Below, one piece after another: positions 1-11,614 of a DNA stretch of 64,000 nucleotides. The stretch covers positions 83,015,603 to 83,079,602 of the forward strand of contig NC_089587.1 in NCBI RefSeq assembly GCF_019320115.1, written 5' to 3'. How positions within the stretch are numbered: position 1 is the first letter of the stretch; the number at the start of each line of letters is the position of its first letter. The position numbers were made by a program, and so were the translations under genes. The notes under the pieces were generated by a model that saw only the letters and a list, made by a program, of their open reading frames with translations, was not told the origin of the DNA and did no database searches. The stretch is from Miscanthus floridulus (lineage: Eukaryota > Streptophyta > Magnoliopsida > Poales > Poaceae).

Positions 1-1680
1 TTTCGAGGCACACCACAATCTCTCAGGTGCTCTCCGGCGACGCCTAGCCGTCTAGGACCAAAGAGTCCAAGAGTAACAAATGCAAATCACAAGATTGACA
101 ATATGCATAAGTGCTCAAGTGGTTGGGTTGCTCTCTTTTTGAATTTCACTCAACCCACAATTTGATTTGGCAAATTTGATCAATCACTCACTAAGAGAGG
201 GTTGGGAGAGTTGGCAAGTCTAAAAAATATGTATGTGTATCAACAGAATCAGCAGCCTCCAATGATGGAGGCTTGGGGGTATTTATAGCCCCTTGGAAAA
301 AACTAGCCATTTTATAGCCGTTGCCATACCGAACACGTCCGGTATGACTTACACTGCCCCAACGGTAACTAAGTTATAGTGACAATGTGAGGCATCGGAA
401 CTCCCGATGAATGTCGGAACTCCTGACCCTCAGCATATTTGAAAACTAGGTAACTGAGTTGAAGTTTGTGAGGTGTCAGAACTCCTGATGCATGCCAGAA
501 CTTCCAATCGTCAGAACTTGTGACTCACGTCGGAACTCCCGACCCTCAAGGCATTTTGAAAACTAGCCATTGGGCTCTGGTCATCCATACCAGACACGTC
601 CGGTATGACCAGGACAGTGAACCTCTGAGTTAGTGAAGCACAAAACGTCAGAACTCCTGACCAATGCCGGAACTCTCGATCATCGGAACTTCCGACCCAC
701 ATCGGAACTCCTGATGAACCAACCCAAGAATAAAAAGAATTTTATCGTGGCTGGGCACATACCGGACACGCCCGGTATCAATATCCAGTATTACCAGACC
801 AGCAAAAACAGATTAACTCTTTTGTCTCTCAAATACTCAAAACTCACATAGGTTGGCTTGAGCACTTATGAACCATTATCTATCAACATGATGCATCCCT
901 CTTAATAGTACAACATTCCTATTAACTCAAATTTGAAGAGTATAACAAATTTAAACCTCTTGAGTTGATCTCTTTCAACCGAAGCCGTGTATTGCAATCT
1001 TCATTAAGTGAGGGTGCCAATATGTTGATATTGATCTTTTCATTTGAGCATAGCCATCTTGAGCACGTGACTTGATTCCATTCATCAAATTTTGAATAAT
1101 CCCAAATGTATCAAGTCACTTCCATCAAACACTTCAATAGTGATTTGATCCTCCACATTAACATGACCATCATAGCTTGATTGATACCTCAGCTAAATGC
1201 AAGTACTTCCTTCTTCACCCTAGCTAGGTTCTTCGGTCGCCAAGCCATCGCTTGCCCTTCACCCTGCTTAGAACCTCGAAGCCTTTCCTTGCTATCTTCA
1301 CCATCTCAAGCCATCAAGTCACATCTTGTGTTGAATCAACCATTCATTTGTATTGTTATCTTTTTTATTTCAATTTAGCAAGCTTCAAATATGAGACCAT
1401 TCCATATGCAATCCCTTATGTCTCATTAATTAATTCTTACGAGCTTGCTTTCACATAGAACATAGAAATCCCACAATAAATAAGCCTTTGCATGAATTCC
1501 ATTTGTATTGTTGTCTTGTGCTTGAACTAGATTGTTTTATATAACAACGCATCATTTTGGCTTTCATTAAGTACCCGTGAGATAACCTATTACCTATCCA
1601 CACCTAGCAAATGGGTTAGACCTTTAATCACATTGTCATTTAATCATCCAAAACCCACTAAAGGGTCAGATACACTTTCA
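1..1680 (-). repeat. Element A 3' LTR (partial)
   Basis: Matches 8793-10490 over its whole length with scattered substitutions. About 600 bp of the LTR lie left of the window. It carries the same U3 repeats and TATA box as the right copy. The main length difference is in the array of GGAACTCCCGA-like repeats (around 380-440 here versus 9185-9260), where the right LTR has extra units. It ends at 1680 in CTTTCA, next to the polypurine tract. Confidence 0.9.
280..778 (-). promoter_or_regulatory. U3 promoter of element A, left LTR (TATA box plus inverted-repeat array)
   Basis: On the minus strand a TATAAATA box (280-287) follows GGGGC. Upstream of it lie three inverted repeats with arms ATACCGGAC / GTCCGGTAT and a 2-bp centre at 326-345, 587-606 and 759-778 (1-2 mismatches each), interspersed with GGAACTCCCGA-type direct repeats. 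The arrangement matches the right LTR. Promoter function is inferred from layout only. Confidence 0.55.
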
Positions 1681-1695
1681 ATCTCCCCCTTTTTG
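1681..1695 (-). other. Polypurine tract of element A
   Basis: The minus strand reads an A-run followed by GGGGGAGAT directly before the LTR start TGAAAG. This is the expected plus-strand primer site of a Copia element and fixes the minus orientation. Confidence 0.8.
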
Positions 1696-2366
1696 GTGAT
1701 TGATGACAACTTGATTAAAGCTTACAAAAGAATATAAACATTTAAGCTTTTGGGTTTAATGATTTATGAGAGGCTCCCCCTTAATATGTGCTTATGATTA
1801 GAATTCACAAAATGACCTCAAATGTCAATTGCACATACTAAAACATATAGGAGACCCCCCCTAAATCATTGCATCCGTGGGGTGCATATGTGTGTGACAG
1901 AGTAAAACCACGATGCATATGACAAGATATATGACACAAGAATAAATATAAAGGCATCACATCAAATATTTTCATTCTAGCATGCATAGTCCTTATAAAA
2001 ATAAATACAACACATGTATGTCACACATAGCACTCATTACATATTTTCTCAAGTCCACAAGCCACTAATATAATATAAATAAAGATCATGTCTCAAGAGA
2101 TACATAGATAAAAGCATAAGTAAATCTCATCTCTCACATGGTACAATCTATCTCAAACTCCAGATGCATCAATGAAGCCCAAAAACTAAAATGAAGCTCA
2201 AGAAACTATAGCATGTAGTACATATCTTAAGGTACAAAGATAAGCAAAAACAAAAGTCATGAAGCTTTAATCAGTCTCTCTCCCCCTTTGTCACCTGTCA
2301 CCACAAAGGTCCAATAATAACATATGAAGCACAAAAGGGGTTGCAAGCTATATCTGATCTTTGACA
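1696..2366 (-). other. 3' untranslated stretch of element A
   Basis: AT-rich DNA between the end of the extra ORF and the polypurine tract. I see no coding signal or repeat structure in it. Confidence 0.6.
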
Positions 2367-4224
2367 TCACTCATCGCCATCACCATTGCCCTCGTCGTCT
2401 GAGCATGAAGCACCAGGTGGGCGAGAAGAACTCTGTCCAGGAGCACCAATACCCCCATAGATATCCTAGCCACCAAAGCCATAGTCACTGGTAGAGTACC
2501 TAGGGTCACTATCGAAGATGTCCTGCTAGAAAGCAAAACCCATCTCCTCTCCCGCACTAGGGTGTGGCTGCTATTGTGCCTGCTCCTGAGGCTGCTCTTG
2601 CAGAGGCTGCTATCGCTGAAAGAACTCAGCAAACTATCTATCATATCTAGCCTGCTGCTGCTCCTCAGTCTTTGGCTCACTAGTTGCTGAGACTGCTCCA
2701 TCTGACAACGAAGACCTAAGAGGATCAAGCTCAAGTTGGGTAGCTAACTGCTTTAGAGTCCTGGTGTCCTTCCTCCTAGCCTCCCTCTCCTTCCTCTGCT
2801 TAGACTCAATGCCCCGCTGCCAAACCTAAATGTCCTAGCACATCCCAAAGATGGAACTGAAGAACTTATGGATAGGCGAGAAAGGACTGCCACGACCTAA
2901 GGAACAACGTGAGTGAGAACCATGTGGTGGAAGGGAAGCTCCTCCTGCTGGTGCACCACCGTCAGGTGCTTCTGCCATAGCTACAGCTGCTGCTTCCCCT
3001 GGACCTACTGGAGGTATCCCTATCATAGGCAAGTCTGCAATAATCTTCAGGGCCTTGTGATTACTCGAATGTGTGCCCTGTGACCTGCTTAATCATATAC
3101 ATGATATAAGGAGCAAATCCGCAGCCCTTAAGGGGCTTCTCACCTACACTCTGAATCTCACACCAGATAAAGTCAAAAACACTGAAGGGCCGAGCATCAG
3201 GTGCCATCCTGTGGAGCATGTTCCTAGAGTAATCTGCGATGTTTCCCTTATCTCCACCCTTGTAATCAATGGTCTTCCTGAACATCCTATCCAGGTATCT
3301 GTAGGTAGGGTGAAGACCTAGAACCTTGCCCACTGCTCCTCTCTCACCTCCTAGTGGGTACATGTAGGCCAGCTGCTCTAGAGGAAGTACCTATTCTATG
3401 TGAATCTTATCCCTCTAGAGATCATCCTCTAAGAAGCCAAGCTGGGTGGCGAATACATCATAATCAACCCTGTACCGCTAGCCCTCAAGCATCTAGTGCA
3501 TCCGCCTCTCATCCTCCTCGATGAACAGAGTAGCATAAAACTGTGCTACCACCTCTATGTTCCAGTCATGCTGGAACTCCATGATCTTAAAAACTCCTGT
3601 GCGCTGGCAAATGGCAATAGCATGATCAACTGAGACCTTCTGCAACTCTCTGATGTACTGCCAGTCTATCCACTAATATCTAGCTACCACAGGGTTCCTG
3701 GTGAGAATTACACTGAAGTAGAAGTCCATGTGAAAGGTTGTCTAGAAGTGGTGATCAAACTGAACCTTAAGTAAGCCTCTCGGATCTACTCTTCTCTCAT
3801 CTTTGGCTTTCCTAGTCATGCCCATTCCCCTATAGTCAACTCTGGAAACATAAGAAGGCACATTAGGTAGACGTGTCTCAAGAAGACCATAATGCATACC
3901 CTAACTAGGCTAGTGCTGAAATGGAGGTGCTAGCTCCTCCTCCTCAATGTCTGGCTCCTCATCTGAGCTGTCACCTTCTGAGCCTCTGTCAGTGCTCTTC
4001 CTTTTTCTATCTTCTCTGGGCTCCACTCTGAATTCATCAGTATCAGTGTCAGAAGAAGAGCTCCCTGACCCCTCTACATACTAAGGTGCTGCACTAGAGG
4101 TAGCTCTAGTTTACCTCCTGCTGGTCGGCCCAAATCTAGGATGAATTTCCTATCTTGCCTTCTTGTATTTCTCTAGTGCTGGATCATGCCTATGCTTGGA
4201 CCTAGGCACCTGTCGTCCACTCAT
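2367..4224 (-). pseudogene. Extra ORF of element A, grass retroelement-associated protein, decayed
   Basis: An ATG at 4224 opens with MSGRQVPRSKHRHDPALEKY. The frame then runs through a Ser/Asp/Glu-rich segment, a WIDWQYIREL / EVVAQFYATLF block, an intact stretch at 3061-3363 (YPLGGERGAVGKVLGLHPTY, FSVFDFIWCEIQSV, CGFAPYIMYMIKQVTG) and an acidic tail ending DDEGNGDGDE at 2367. About ten in-frame stops, mostly TAG, and at least one frameshift break it. The W-x-E-x-x-x-x-FYA pattern resembles the 'putative plant transposon protein' families found in many grass retroelements (from memory, not searched). Function is unknown; it is not gag or pol. It sits between the spacer and the 3' UTR, where extra ORFs of SIRE-type elements lie. 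Confidence 0.65.
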
Positions 4225-6164
4225 GGCTGTTGTCCTGTATCCAAAGATTTGCTAGAAATTTCAGATGCAAGCCCATAGCTTAATCTAGAATTGCAATTAG
4301 ACATAGATTCTTTTATATATGGTTTTACAATCACCTCGACATACAACTATCACTAGATTTGCAAAACATAGATACAAAAGAAACTAAGCCTAATATACAA
4401 CTATTGAATTGGATTCAATCAAAGGGAAGCAGTGGCCTGATCTGTTGGCTCATATCGGAAGTGTCCGATAGGCGCACGTCTGGTAGGCGCACTTCAGCAA
4501 CCCTAACCAGGGTCCCTGGATTCAACCCATCACGGATCAATTCCAAACTTTGGGCATTGCTTCTAGATCACCAATGCAGCATATTGACCAAAGGAATTTC
4601 AAAACCATGCTCTAACCACGTAGATTGGACAAGGTCTAGGATTAGGGTACCTTGAGAGAAGAGACGAGAAAGCAATGTGAAATCCAAATCCCCGGGCCTT
4701 CAACCTTGATGCAAGCCTTTTCCAGTGCAATCTCCCTCTCTCCCTTTTCTTGGTGAAATCCTCGATCGCCCTAGGAGAGGAGGGCGTCGGCTGGGTTGGT
4801 TGGAAAGAGACAAAACTGTCTTGCCGAAGGGGTACGCTCTATCTTATAGCCCCGCTCATACCGGACACGTCCGGTATACGTGGGCTAGCCCAAATTATTC
4901 CAAAAGGTGTTTTCTCTCTTCCAATCCTCTTTTCTGTTATTTCTTAGTCCAACAAGGTATATAATCTTGATCCAAACTGAGTATCATCACTTTTCTTATC
5001 CAATGCCATAAATTGATTTTCTCTTTTCCAAATATTTGACATAAATAAGATTTCGCATGCTTGAGAGAGATATAGTGAGACATAGTAGATTATGGACTTA
5101 AGAAAGCCATGTCATGTGTGATTAGCCAATCAAACAATCAAGGAGAGCTATAATCATCACATGACAAGGCTAGGTCACAAAGACCAAGATTCAAATAGTT
5201 TTTCAAATTCATACTACCTACTCATGCTAGTTAGGGGTTTTGAAAAACATCTCTCCTATGTCACACAAATGCACATTCTAACATATAAAGGGCCTTAGAT
5301 ACACTTACAATGCATGTATGTAAATACATACCTTTGCCTTGAGCCCACAAAAATACCACTAAGAAGATACATAGCATGATAATCTTTATGTTGACCTTAA
5401 TTGCCCAATAATCATGCTAGATATGAAATTAATTTTTCATCCAAAGGACTACAAAGAATGCTAAATAAATTTGTTAGTCCACAATGGTGCAAAATAGAAA
5501 CTTAGCTCCCCCTAAATAAGTGCTTCAAGTAATTTGAATAACTTTCAACAAGCACTTTTATTCTATTAAGAAATTGGGAGCCAATTTTCCATTTTGACCA
5601 TAAACCAAATAAATTGCCATTTTAAAATTGAGTTCAAGAGATGCTCACAATCCACTTAGATTTGATAAATCACAAGCTTCTGAGTAAGTTAAGGATATAT
5701 GAAAAATATATGGATCAAAGACTCGGTTGCAATCCAATTAGTGTTCTGGTTCCTGCAATACCAGACACATCCGGTAGGTGCAGAACAGAAACAATTAATC
5801 CGCTGCTTGTGATTCTTCGTTTGGCTCTATTATTTATTGTATACCTGCATCTCAACAAATGTATTGCTCTACTAGAGAGCTATTAAAAACACAATATGAC
5901 AAACATGATATTATCAAGTAAAACTTATTAGCCACTTTCATTTTTTCATGAATATGCTTATTTGAGAGTCATTGAGCACAAAACAAATAAAGTGCTATCC
6001 TATGAGGTTTAGGTACTTGTTACCAATGGTGAAAATGAAGTAAATGATATATTCATTAAATTATCTTTGAGTCAACCATATAGGAGATTATGATGAGAAT
6101 TGGTTGATAGATTGAGTGAATATTTTCAATTTACTTGCTCAACCACCCCGAAGGCTTCATTTCA
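4225..6164 (-). other. Non-coding spacer of element A where pol would be expected
   Basis: Nearly 2 kb of AT-rich DNA between gag and the extra ORF. On the minus strand I find no DTG protease, no integrase zinc finger or DDE core and no YVDD-type reverse transcriptase signal. It contains two inverted repeats of the LTR U3 type (4858-4877 and 5758-5777) and a TATA-like box at 4841-4848. The short open frames here lack retroviral motifs. Confidence 0.65.
4841..4877 (-). promoter_or_regulatory. Promoter-like copy of the U3 core inside element A
   Basis: On the minus strand a perfect ATACCGGAC / GTCCGGTAT inverted repeat (4858-4877) is followed within 10 bp by GGGGCTATAAGAT (TATA at 4841-4848). 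The LTR promoter has the same inverted repeat type and GGGGCTATAAATA. It lies about 620 bp upstream of the ATG of the extra ORF and could drive it. That role is an inference. Confidence 0.4.
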
Positions 6165-8130
6165 TCACCAAGTACCTACATCATTAACGTAAGCACACTT
6201 TGGTACCCAACCCTTGTTGGGTCCTTTTGGGTTAGTCAACAAGTGCTTAGGCACCAAAATGGCTTTAGCACTAGTTTGTGGTGAACACATCACCTTGCTA
6301 GTGTTAACTCCATTTGTGGTCTTCCTAAGCATATCATTATAAACACATGTGTTCGACTTAGGAGCGTTACCATTTGGGCATTCATAGCTTAGATGCCCCT
6401 TTCTTCTACAAGCATAGCATATGCGGCCTTTGTTTGCTCTATGCTTGCTTTGCTTGTATGGACATCTATCAACATTGGGGCCATCTCATTGCATCCATAG
6501 CATCTTCTTGTTGCAACTTGGGCTTCCTTTCTTGCCTCTTGATACATTGGGCATTTCTTGGTAGGATGCCCCAATTTCTTGCTCATGAGATAAGTGCTTT
6601 GTCCATCACTTTTCTTTTGGTTGGCCAACTTGTTTGAGGCCTTTTGTTCGGCCACTTCACACTTGTCGGCCCAACTCTTATGTGAACACATGGCCCACTC
6701 ATGTCCATATAATCCACAACCATAGCATAACCTTTTTCATGTTTCTTGCTCTTGGTTGTGTTGGCCTTGCTTGAGATGTGATTCTTTTGTTGGGTTTTGG
6801 AGGAAGCAAGGTTTGAACCCTTCTCAAGCTTCTTCACCATGTTATCATGGTTATCTTGAGAAGGTTGTGCTTTCTCCTTACTCTTCAACCGAATCACATC
6901 TTTCTTTAATCTTTCCACCTCTTCTTTGAGCTCTATGTTTTCTATGAGATTTAGCTCAATCGAAGATTGGCTTGCTTGAGGAGCACATTCATTAGTACAA
7001 GAAATATTTAATTGAGATGGTGTACTAGTGAGTGAATGTGTGAGAGTTTGAGAAAATTTTACGGATGTGATCACAACCTAATGAGCCACCTCAAGCATGA
7101 TGCTTGATTCTACTACTTCATCATGAGAGCACTTTAGATGAACATAGTTTGCTTGTAGCACATTATATTTGCTTGATAGTTCATCTAGCCTTGCCTTGAG
7201 CTCCAAGTTTTCCTTTTCTAGTTGTGAAACACTAGAAGAGGAGTTAGTAACTAAAGCATGCTCAATTGATAATTTTTCATATCTTTCACTTAGATCCTTT
7301 AGTTCTTCCATCTTGGAGATGAGAAATAATTCTTGCTTTTGAAGTGATTTCTCTTGCTTCTCAATCTCTTCTTCAAGCTCATCATTCTTTTCAACTATCT
7401 TCATGATGATGAACTTGTCTTTGCGGTTGAGATGATCAAGGTTGTGGTTGTCTTCAACTTCAACATCACTCTCATCTTGATCATCTACTTGTGCTTTCTC
7501 CTTTTCTTCATCTTTCTTGTTACTCTTCTTTTTGCTTTTCTTGGCTATGAGACACAAGTGATGAGTATCATGAGATATTGAGATTGACTCATCACTTGGT
7601 CGCCACCGGACTTGAGCCTCATCATCACAGACAACCTGCCGTCCTGCTGCCATGGGGTATGTGCAGGCAGACAACATGTCATGCGTTGCTTGCACTTCTT
7701 GCTCTGGCTTGGCGCTCTTGAGGTCTTGTGAGGCTTCTTCACTACATGAAGACACAATGGACATACTTTCCATTGACTCGATCTCAAGTGCATCATCATA
7801 TTTGGATTTTCCATATAAATCAAAAAGTCTAGTCCAAATGAGATGAGCACTCTCCGGAGGTGGTTGTCCATTGAAGATTGCCTTATCTTGAACCTCTACA
7901 CTTAATGTACTCAAAATGACATTAATAGCTTGAGCATTGAGTTCCACACATATCTCTTCCTCTTTTGACAAATTTTTGTAGTTGCTCCAATCAACTATAG
8001 GAAGAGGTATGCTTGCATCCACAATATGCTCAACAAGAGGACTAATATCCCTAAAAGCAATTAGTACATGAATTGACCAAGGTAGAAAGTTTGAACCATC
8101 ATTTTTTAGAAGCATCGGCTCCAACTCGAT
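6165..8130 (-). pseudogene. gag polyprotein of element A (Copia type), broken
   Basis: The first plausible ATG is at 8130 (MSTPIELEPMLLKNDGSNF). The N-terminal two thirds is open to a TAG at 7078 and contains the UBN2-like region (YKNLSKEEEICVELNAQ, AHLIWTRLFDLYGKSKYDD), then a Lys/Glu-rich linker and long coiled-coil segments around 7400-7080 and 6900-6800. After the TAG the same frame continues to about 6690. There a frameshift splits a CCHC knuckle whose pieces read CYGCGLYGHEWAMC. A second intact knuckle CYACRRKGHLSYEC lies at about 6370-6415. The end, with WVPKCAYVNDVGTW before a TGA at 6165, resembles the usual SIRE gag C-terminus. It would form the nucleocapsid if intact. At least one stop and two frameshifts make it non-functional. 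Confidence 0.8.
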
Positions 8131-8171
8131 AGGCGTCGACATCCTTTTTTCATGGCGGTGAAGCTTTAGGT

Positions 8172-8194
8172 GAGAACCTTGCTCCAATACTAAT
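8172..8194 (-). other. Primer-binding site of element A (degenerate, initiator-Met type)
   Basis: The minus strand directly after the LTR end reads ATTAGTATTGGAGCAAGGTTC. This differs by a few bases from the common ATTGGTATCAGAGCAAGG form complementary to initiator methionine tRNA. The mutations suggest an old copy. Confidence 0.65.
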
Positions 8195-10490
8195 TGAAAG
8201 GACCTAGGATGCCGCCTAGAGGGAGGGTGAATAGGTGTTTTTGAAAATTAATACCTTTAAATGCGGAAATAATTAGAAAAGGGAGTTTTCAAAATGGAAA
8301 CTCTAAATTAAGAGTAATACCACCCCTCATAAGTTAATCATAGAGTAAACAAGGTATAAAGAATATATCTAGAAGCTACAACCCTGCAACACAAAGTTAA
8401 AACAGAGAATAAATATTTTTAGCACAAGTACGAAATACCGGACGTGTTCGGTATACATGATTTCAGCAGAGCAGCCCCAAACTTGCTCCTTTCGATTTCT
8501 ATCTTCAAGCCAAACTGTAGGTACCTACTAGAGATGACAATATATACAAAGAACCTGCACAAGAGCTAGAGCAACATAAATATCGAATGAAATGCGAATT
8601 GAGACACGATATTTGTTTTACCGAAGTTCGGACTCATTTGAGTCCTACTCTCCATTGAGGGGGCTGCGGGCGACCTAGCAAAGGTCAACCCTAGAGGATA
8701 CCATGAAGGTCACTCTAGCCAGAGTCTTTTCCAACTCCTTTTCCACCTTCCAGTAGTTGATTCTGAGGCGACAGAATCGACCGTTACAAACTTTTTGAGG
8801 CACACCACAATCTCTCGGGTGCTCTCCGGCGACACCTAGCCATCTAGGACCAAATAGTCCAAGAGTAACAAATGCAAATCATGAGATTGACAATATGCAC
8901 AAGTGCTCAAGTGGTTGGATTGCTCTCTTTTTGACTTTCACTCAACCCACAATTTGATTTGGCAAATTTGATCAATCACTGACTAAGAGAGGGTTGGGAG
9001 AGTTAGCAAGGCTCAAAAACATGTATGTGTATCAGCAGAATCAGCAGCCTCCAAAGATGGAGGCTTGGAGGGTATTTATAGCCCCCTTGGAAAAACTAGC
9101 CATTTTATAGGCGTTGCCATACCGGACACGTCCGGTATGACTTACACTGCCCCAACGGTAACTAAGTTACAGTGATAATGTGAGGCATCGAAACTCCCGA
9201 TGAATGTCGGAACTCCCGACCATCAGAACTCCCGACTCATGTCAAAACTCTCGACCCTCAGCATATTTGAAAACTAGGTAACTAAGTTGAAGTTTGTGAG
9301 GTGTCGGAACTCCCGATGCATGCCGAAACTTTCGACTGTCGGAACTCCTGACCCTCAAGTCATTTTGAAAACTAGCTGTTGGCCTCTGGTCGTCCATACC
9401 GGACACGTTCGGTATGACCAGAACAGTGAACCTCTGAGTCAGTTAAGCGTGAAATGTTGGAACTCTCGACCAATGCCAGAACTCCCGACCATTGGAACTT
9501 CTGACCCACATCGAAACTCCCAACGAACCAACCCGAGAACAAAAAGAATTTTATTGTGGCTGGGCACATACCGGCCATGTCTGGTATCAACATCTTGTAT
9601 TGCCAGACCATCAAAAATAGATTAGCTCTTTTGTCTCTCAAATACTCAAAATTCACATGGTTTGGCTTGAGCACTTATAAACCATTATCTATCAACATGA
9701 TGCATCCCTCTTAATAGTATGGCATTTCTATTAACCCAAATTTGAAGAGTATAACGAATTTAAATCTCTTGAGTCGATCTCTTTCAACCGAAGCCGTGTA
9801 TTGCAATCTTCATCAAGTGAGGGTGCCAACATGTTGATATTGATCTTTTCATTTGAGCATAGCCATCTTGAGCACGTGACTTGATTCCATTCATCAAATT
9901 TTGAATAATCCCAAATGTATCAAGTCACTTCCATCAAACACTTCAATAGTGATTTGATCCTCCACATTAACATGACCATCATAACTTGATTGATACCTCA
10001 ACTAAATGCAAGTACTTCCTTCTTCACCCTAGCTAGGTTCTTTGGCCGCCAAGCCATCGCTTGCCCTTCACCCTGCTTAGTACCTCGAAGCCTTTCCTTG
10101 CTATCTTCACCATCTCAAGCCATCAAGTCACATCTTGTGTTGAATCAACCATTCATTTGTATTGTTATCTTTTTCATTTCAATTTAGCAAGCTTCAAATA
10201 TGAGACCATTCCATATGCAATCCCTCATGTCTCATTAATTAATTCTTACGAGCTTGCTTTTCATATAGAACATGGAAATCCCACAATAAATAAGCCTTTG
10301 CATGAATTCTATTTGTATTGTTGTCTTGTGCTTGAACTAGATTGTTTTATACAATAACACATCATTTTGGCTTTCATTAAGTACCTGTGAGATAACCTAT
10401 TACCTGTCCACACTTAGCAAACAGGTTAGACCTTTAATCACATTGTCATTCAATCATCCAAAACCCACTAAAGGGCTAGATGCACTTTCA
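8195..10490 (-). repeat. Element A 5' LTR (complete, 2296 bp)
   Basis: Bounded by TGAAAG at 8195 and CTTTCA at 10490. Minus orientation, U3 on the right. The inner end carries the GGGAGGGTGAATAGG motif shared with the B family end, a hallmark of SIRE-type LTRs in grasses. A further inverted repeat lies at 8435-8454, downstream of the TATA box. Confidence 0.9.
9073..9587 (-). promoter_or_regulatory. U3 promoter of element A, right LTR
   Basis: A minus-strand TATAAATA box at 9073-9080 is preceded (higher coordinates) by inverted repeats at 9119-9138 (perfect arms), 9396-9415 and 9568-9587. At least eight GGAACTCCCGA-like direct repeats lie between them (9185-9530). The layout is the same as in the left LTR. 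Confidence 0.55.
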
Positions 10491-10707
10491 CGGTTACTTT
10501 GAGCAGCGCGTCCGGTCACTACTTAAATGTACTGATGACCATTGAGATCGGGCGATCAGCGTTTGAAGCTAATGATACGTGGCAAGCATCGGGTGACCGA
10601 ACGCTGGGGTCCTACATTCGGTCGATTTGACCAGAGCGTTTGGTCACCCCGAGTAGTGCCCAGTGAAGGGGTACAATGACTCTATTTTGTGGGGGCTTCT
10701 ATTTAAG
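10491..10707 (+). promoter_or_regulatory. U3 array and TATA-like box of B3
   Basis: GCGTCCGGTC, GACCGAACGCTGG and related units precede a TATTTAAG box at 10700-10707. The layout equals that of B1 and B2, but the motif copies are more decayed. Confidence 0.4.
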
Positions 10708-11614
10708 CCCCGTGGCCAACTCTAGCTTACTCTCTTAGCCATTTGCTTTGACATAGCAACCTTGTTAGCTTAGCCAAAGCCCTTCCACTCATCTCCATCA
10801 TTGATTCATCATCTTTGTGAGATTGCAAGAGAATCCAAGTGCATTGCTTGAGTGTTTGCATCTAGAGGCACTTGGTGTTTGTGTTTCACTATGGGATTCA
10901 CTTGTTACTCTTGGTGGTTGCCACCACCTAGATGGCTTGGAGTAGCAAGGATCATCGAGCAAAGGTTGGTGATTGTCTCCGGCTTTGATCATGGTGATTG
11001 TGAGGGGTTCTTGACCTTTCCTCAGTGGAGAGCCAAAAGGTACTCTAGTGAATTGCTCGTGGCTTGTGTGATCCTCATCTTGTGTTGGTTGTGCGGCATC
11101 GTATTGAGGGTTTGGCGTGTGAGGCCAAGTAGCACGTGAACCTCCAAGTGAGTGAATCACCACAACGAGGACTAGCTTGCCGGCAAGCAAGTGAACCTCG
11201 ATAAAAAAGTATTATGTTCATCATTTGATTCTGAGGTGATTGGTCTTTATTGGTATTCATTCTTGTGATTGATTGGTTCACTCCTCGACACAGCAGTATA
11301 AACAAATTGTTCACTCTCTTTACATTACCGCAAACTAGTTGTCAAGCTCTTTAGTGTAGCTAGTTGTGAGAGCTTGTTAGTTTGGTTAGTGTGGCTCTTT
11401 AGTTAGCCTTTGAGAGCACACTAACTTAGTGTAGTGACATAGCTATTGTGTGGATAGAAACTATATAAACTAGAATTGTGGTAGGTGGCTTGCAATTTTA
11501 ATAGGTTAGCGCAACACTTGCTTCGCCTCATAATTATCTAACCGGTTTGTTAAGTGTTGTTGTAGAAATTTTTAATAGGCTATTCACCCCCCCTCTAGCC
11601 ATTAGGACCTTTCA
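10491..11614 (+). repeat. LTR fragment B3 (SIRE-like family B), interrupted by element A
   Basis: Similar throughout to the 3' half of the solo LTRs at 43049-44946 and 61166-62973: repeats of the CCGGACGC type, then CTATTTAAGCC at about 10699, the conserved TTGCATCTAGAGGCACTTGG segment and the end CTAGCCATTAGGACCTTTCA at 11614. Its left half should lie left of the window because element A is inserted in it. It in turn is inserted in the 3' LTR of element C. Confidence 0.8.

Larger units (their letters stand above)
1..10490 (-). mobile_element. Element A: SIRE/Maximus-type Copia LTR retrotransposon, pol-less, 3' LTR cut by window edge
   Basis: Two direct repeats (1-1680 and 8195-10490) bracket a 6.5 kb internal region. 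Orientation is minus. The PBS-like segment abuts the right LTR at 8194, a PPT abuts the left LTR at 1681, and gag reads leftward from 8130. LTR termini are TGAAAG...CTTTCA. The PPT type (A-run then GGGGGAGAT), the long LTRs and a gag with CCHC knuckles fit the SIRE/Maximus lineage (family assignment is inference). No protease, integrase or reverse transcriptase is visible between gag and the left LTR, only a spacer and a second, unrelated ORF. The element lies inside another LTR (B3), so its right flank at 10491 is B3 sequence. The left TSD is outside the window. Confidence 0.85.
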
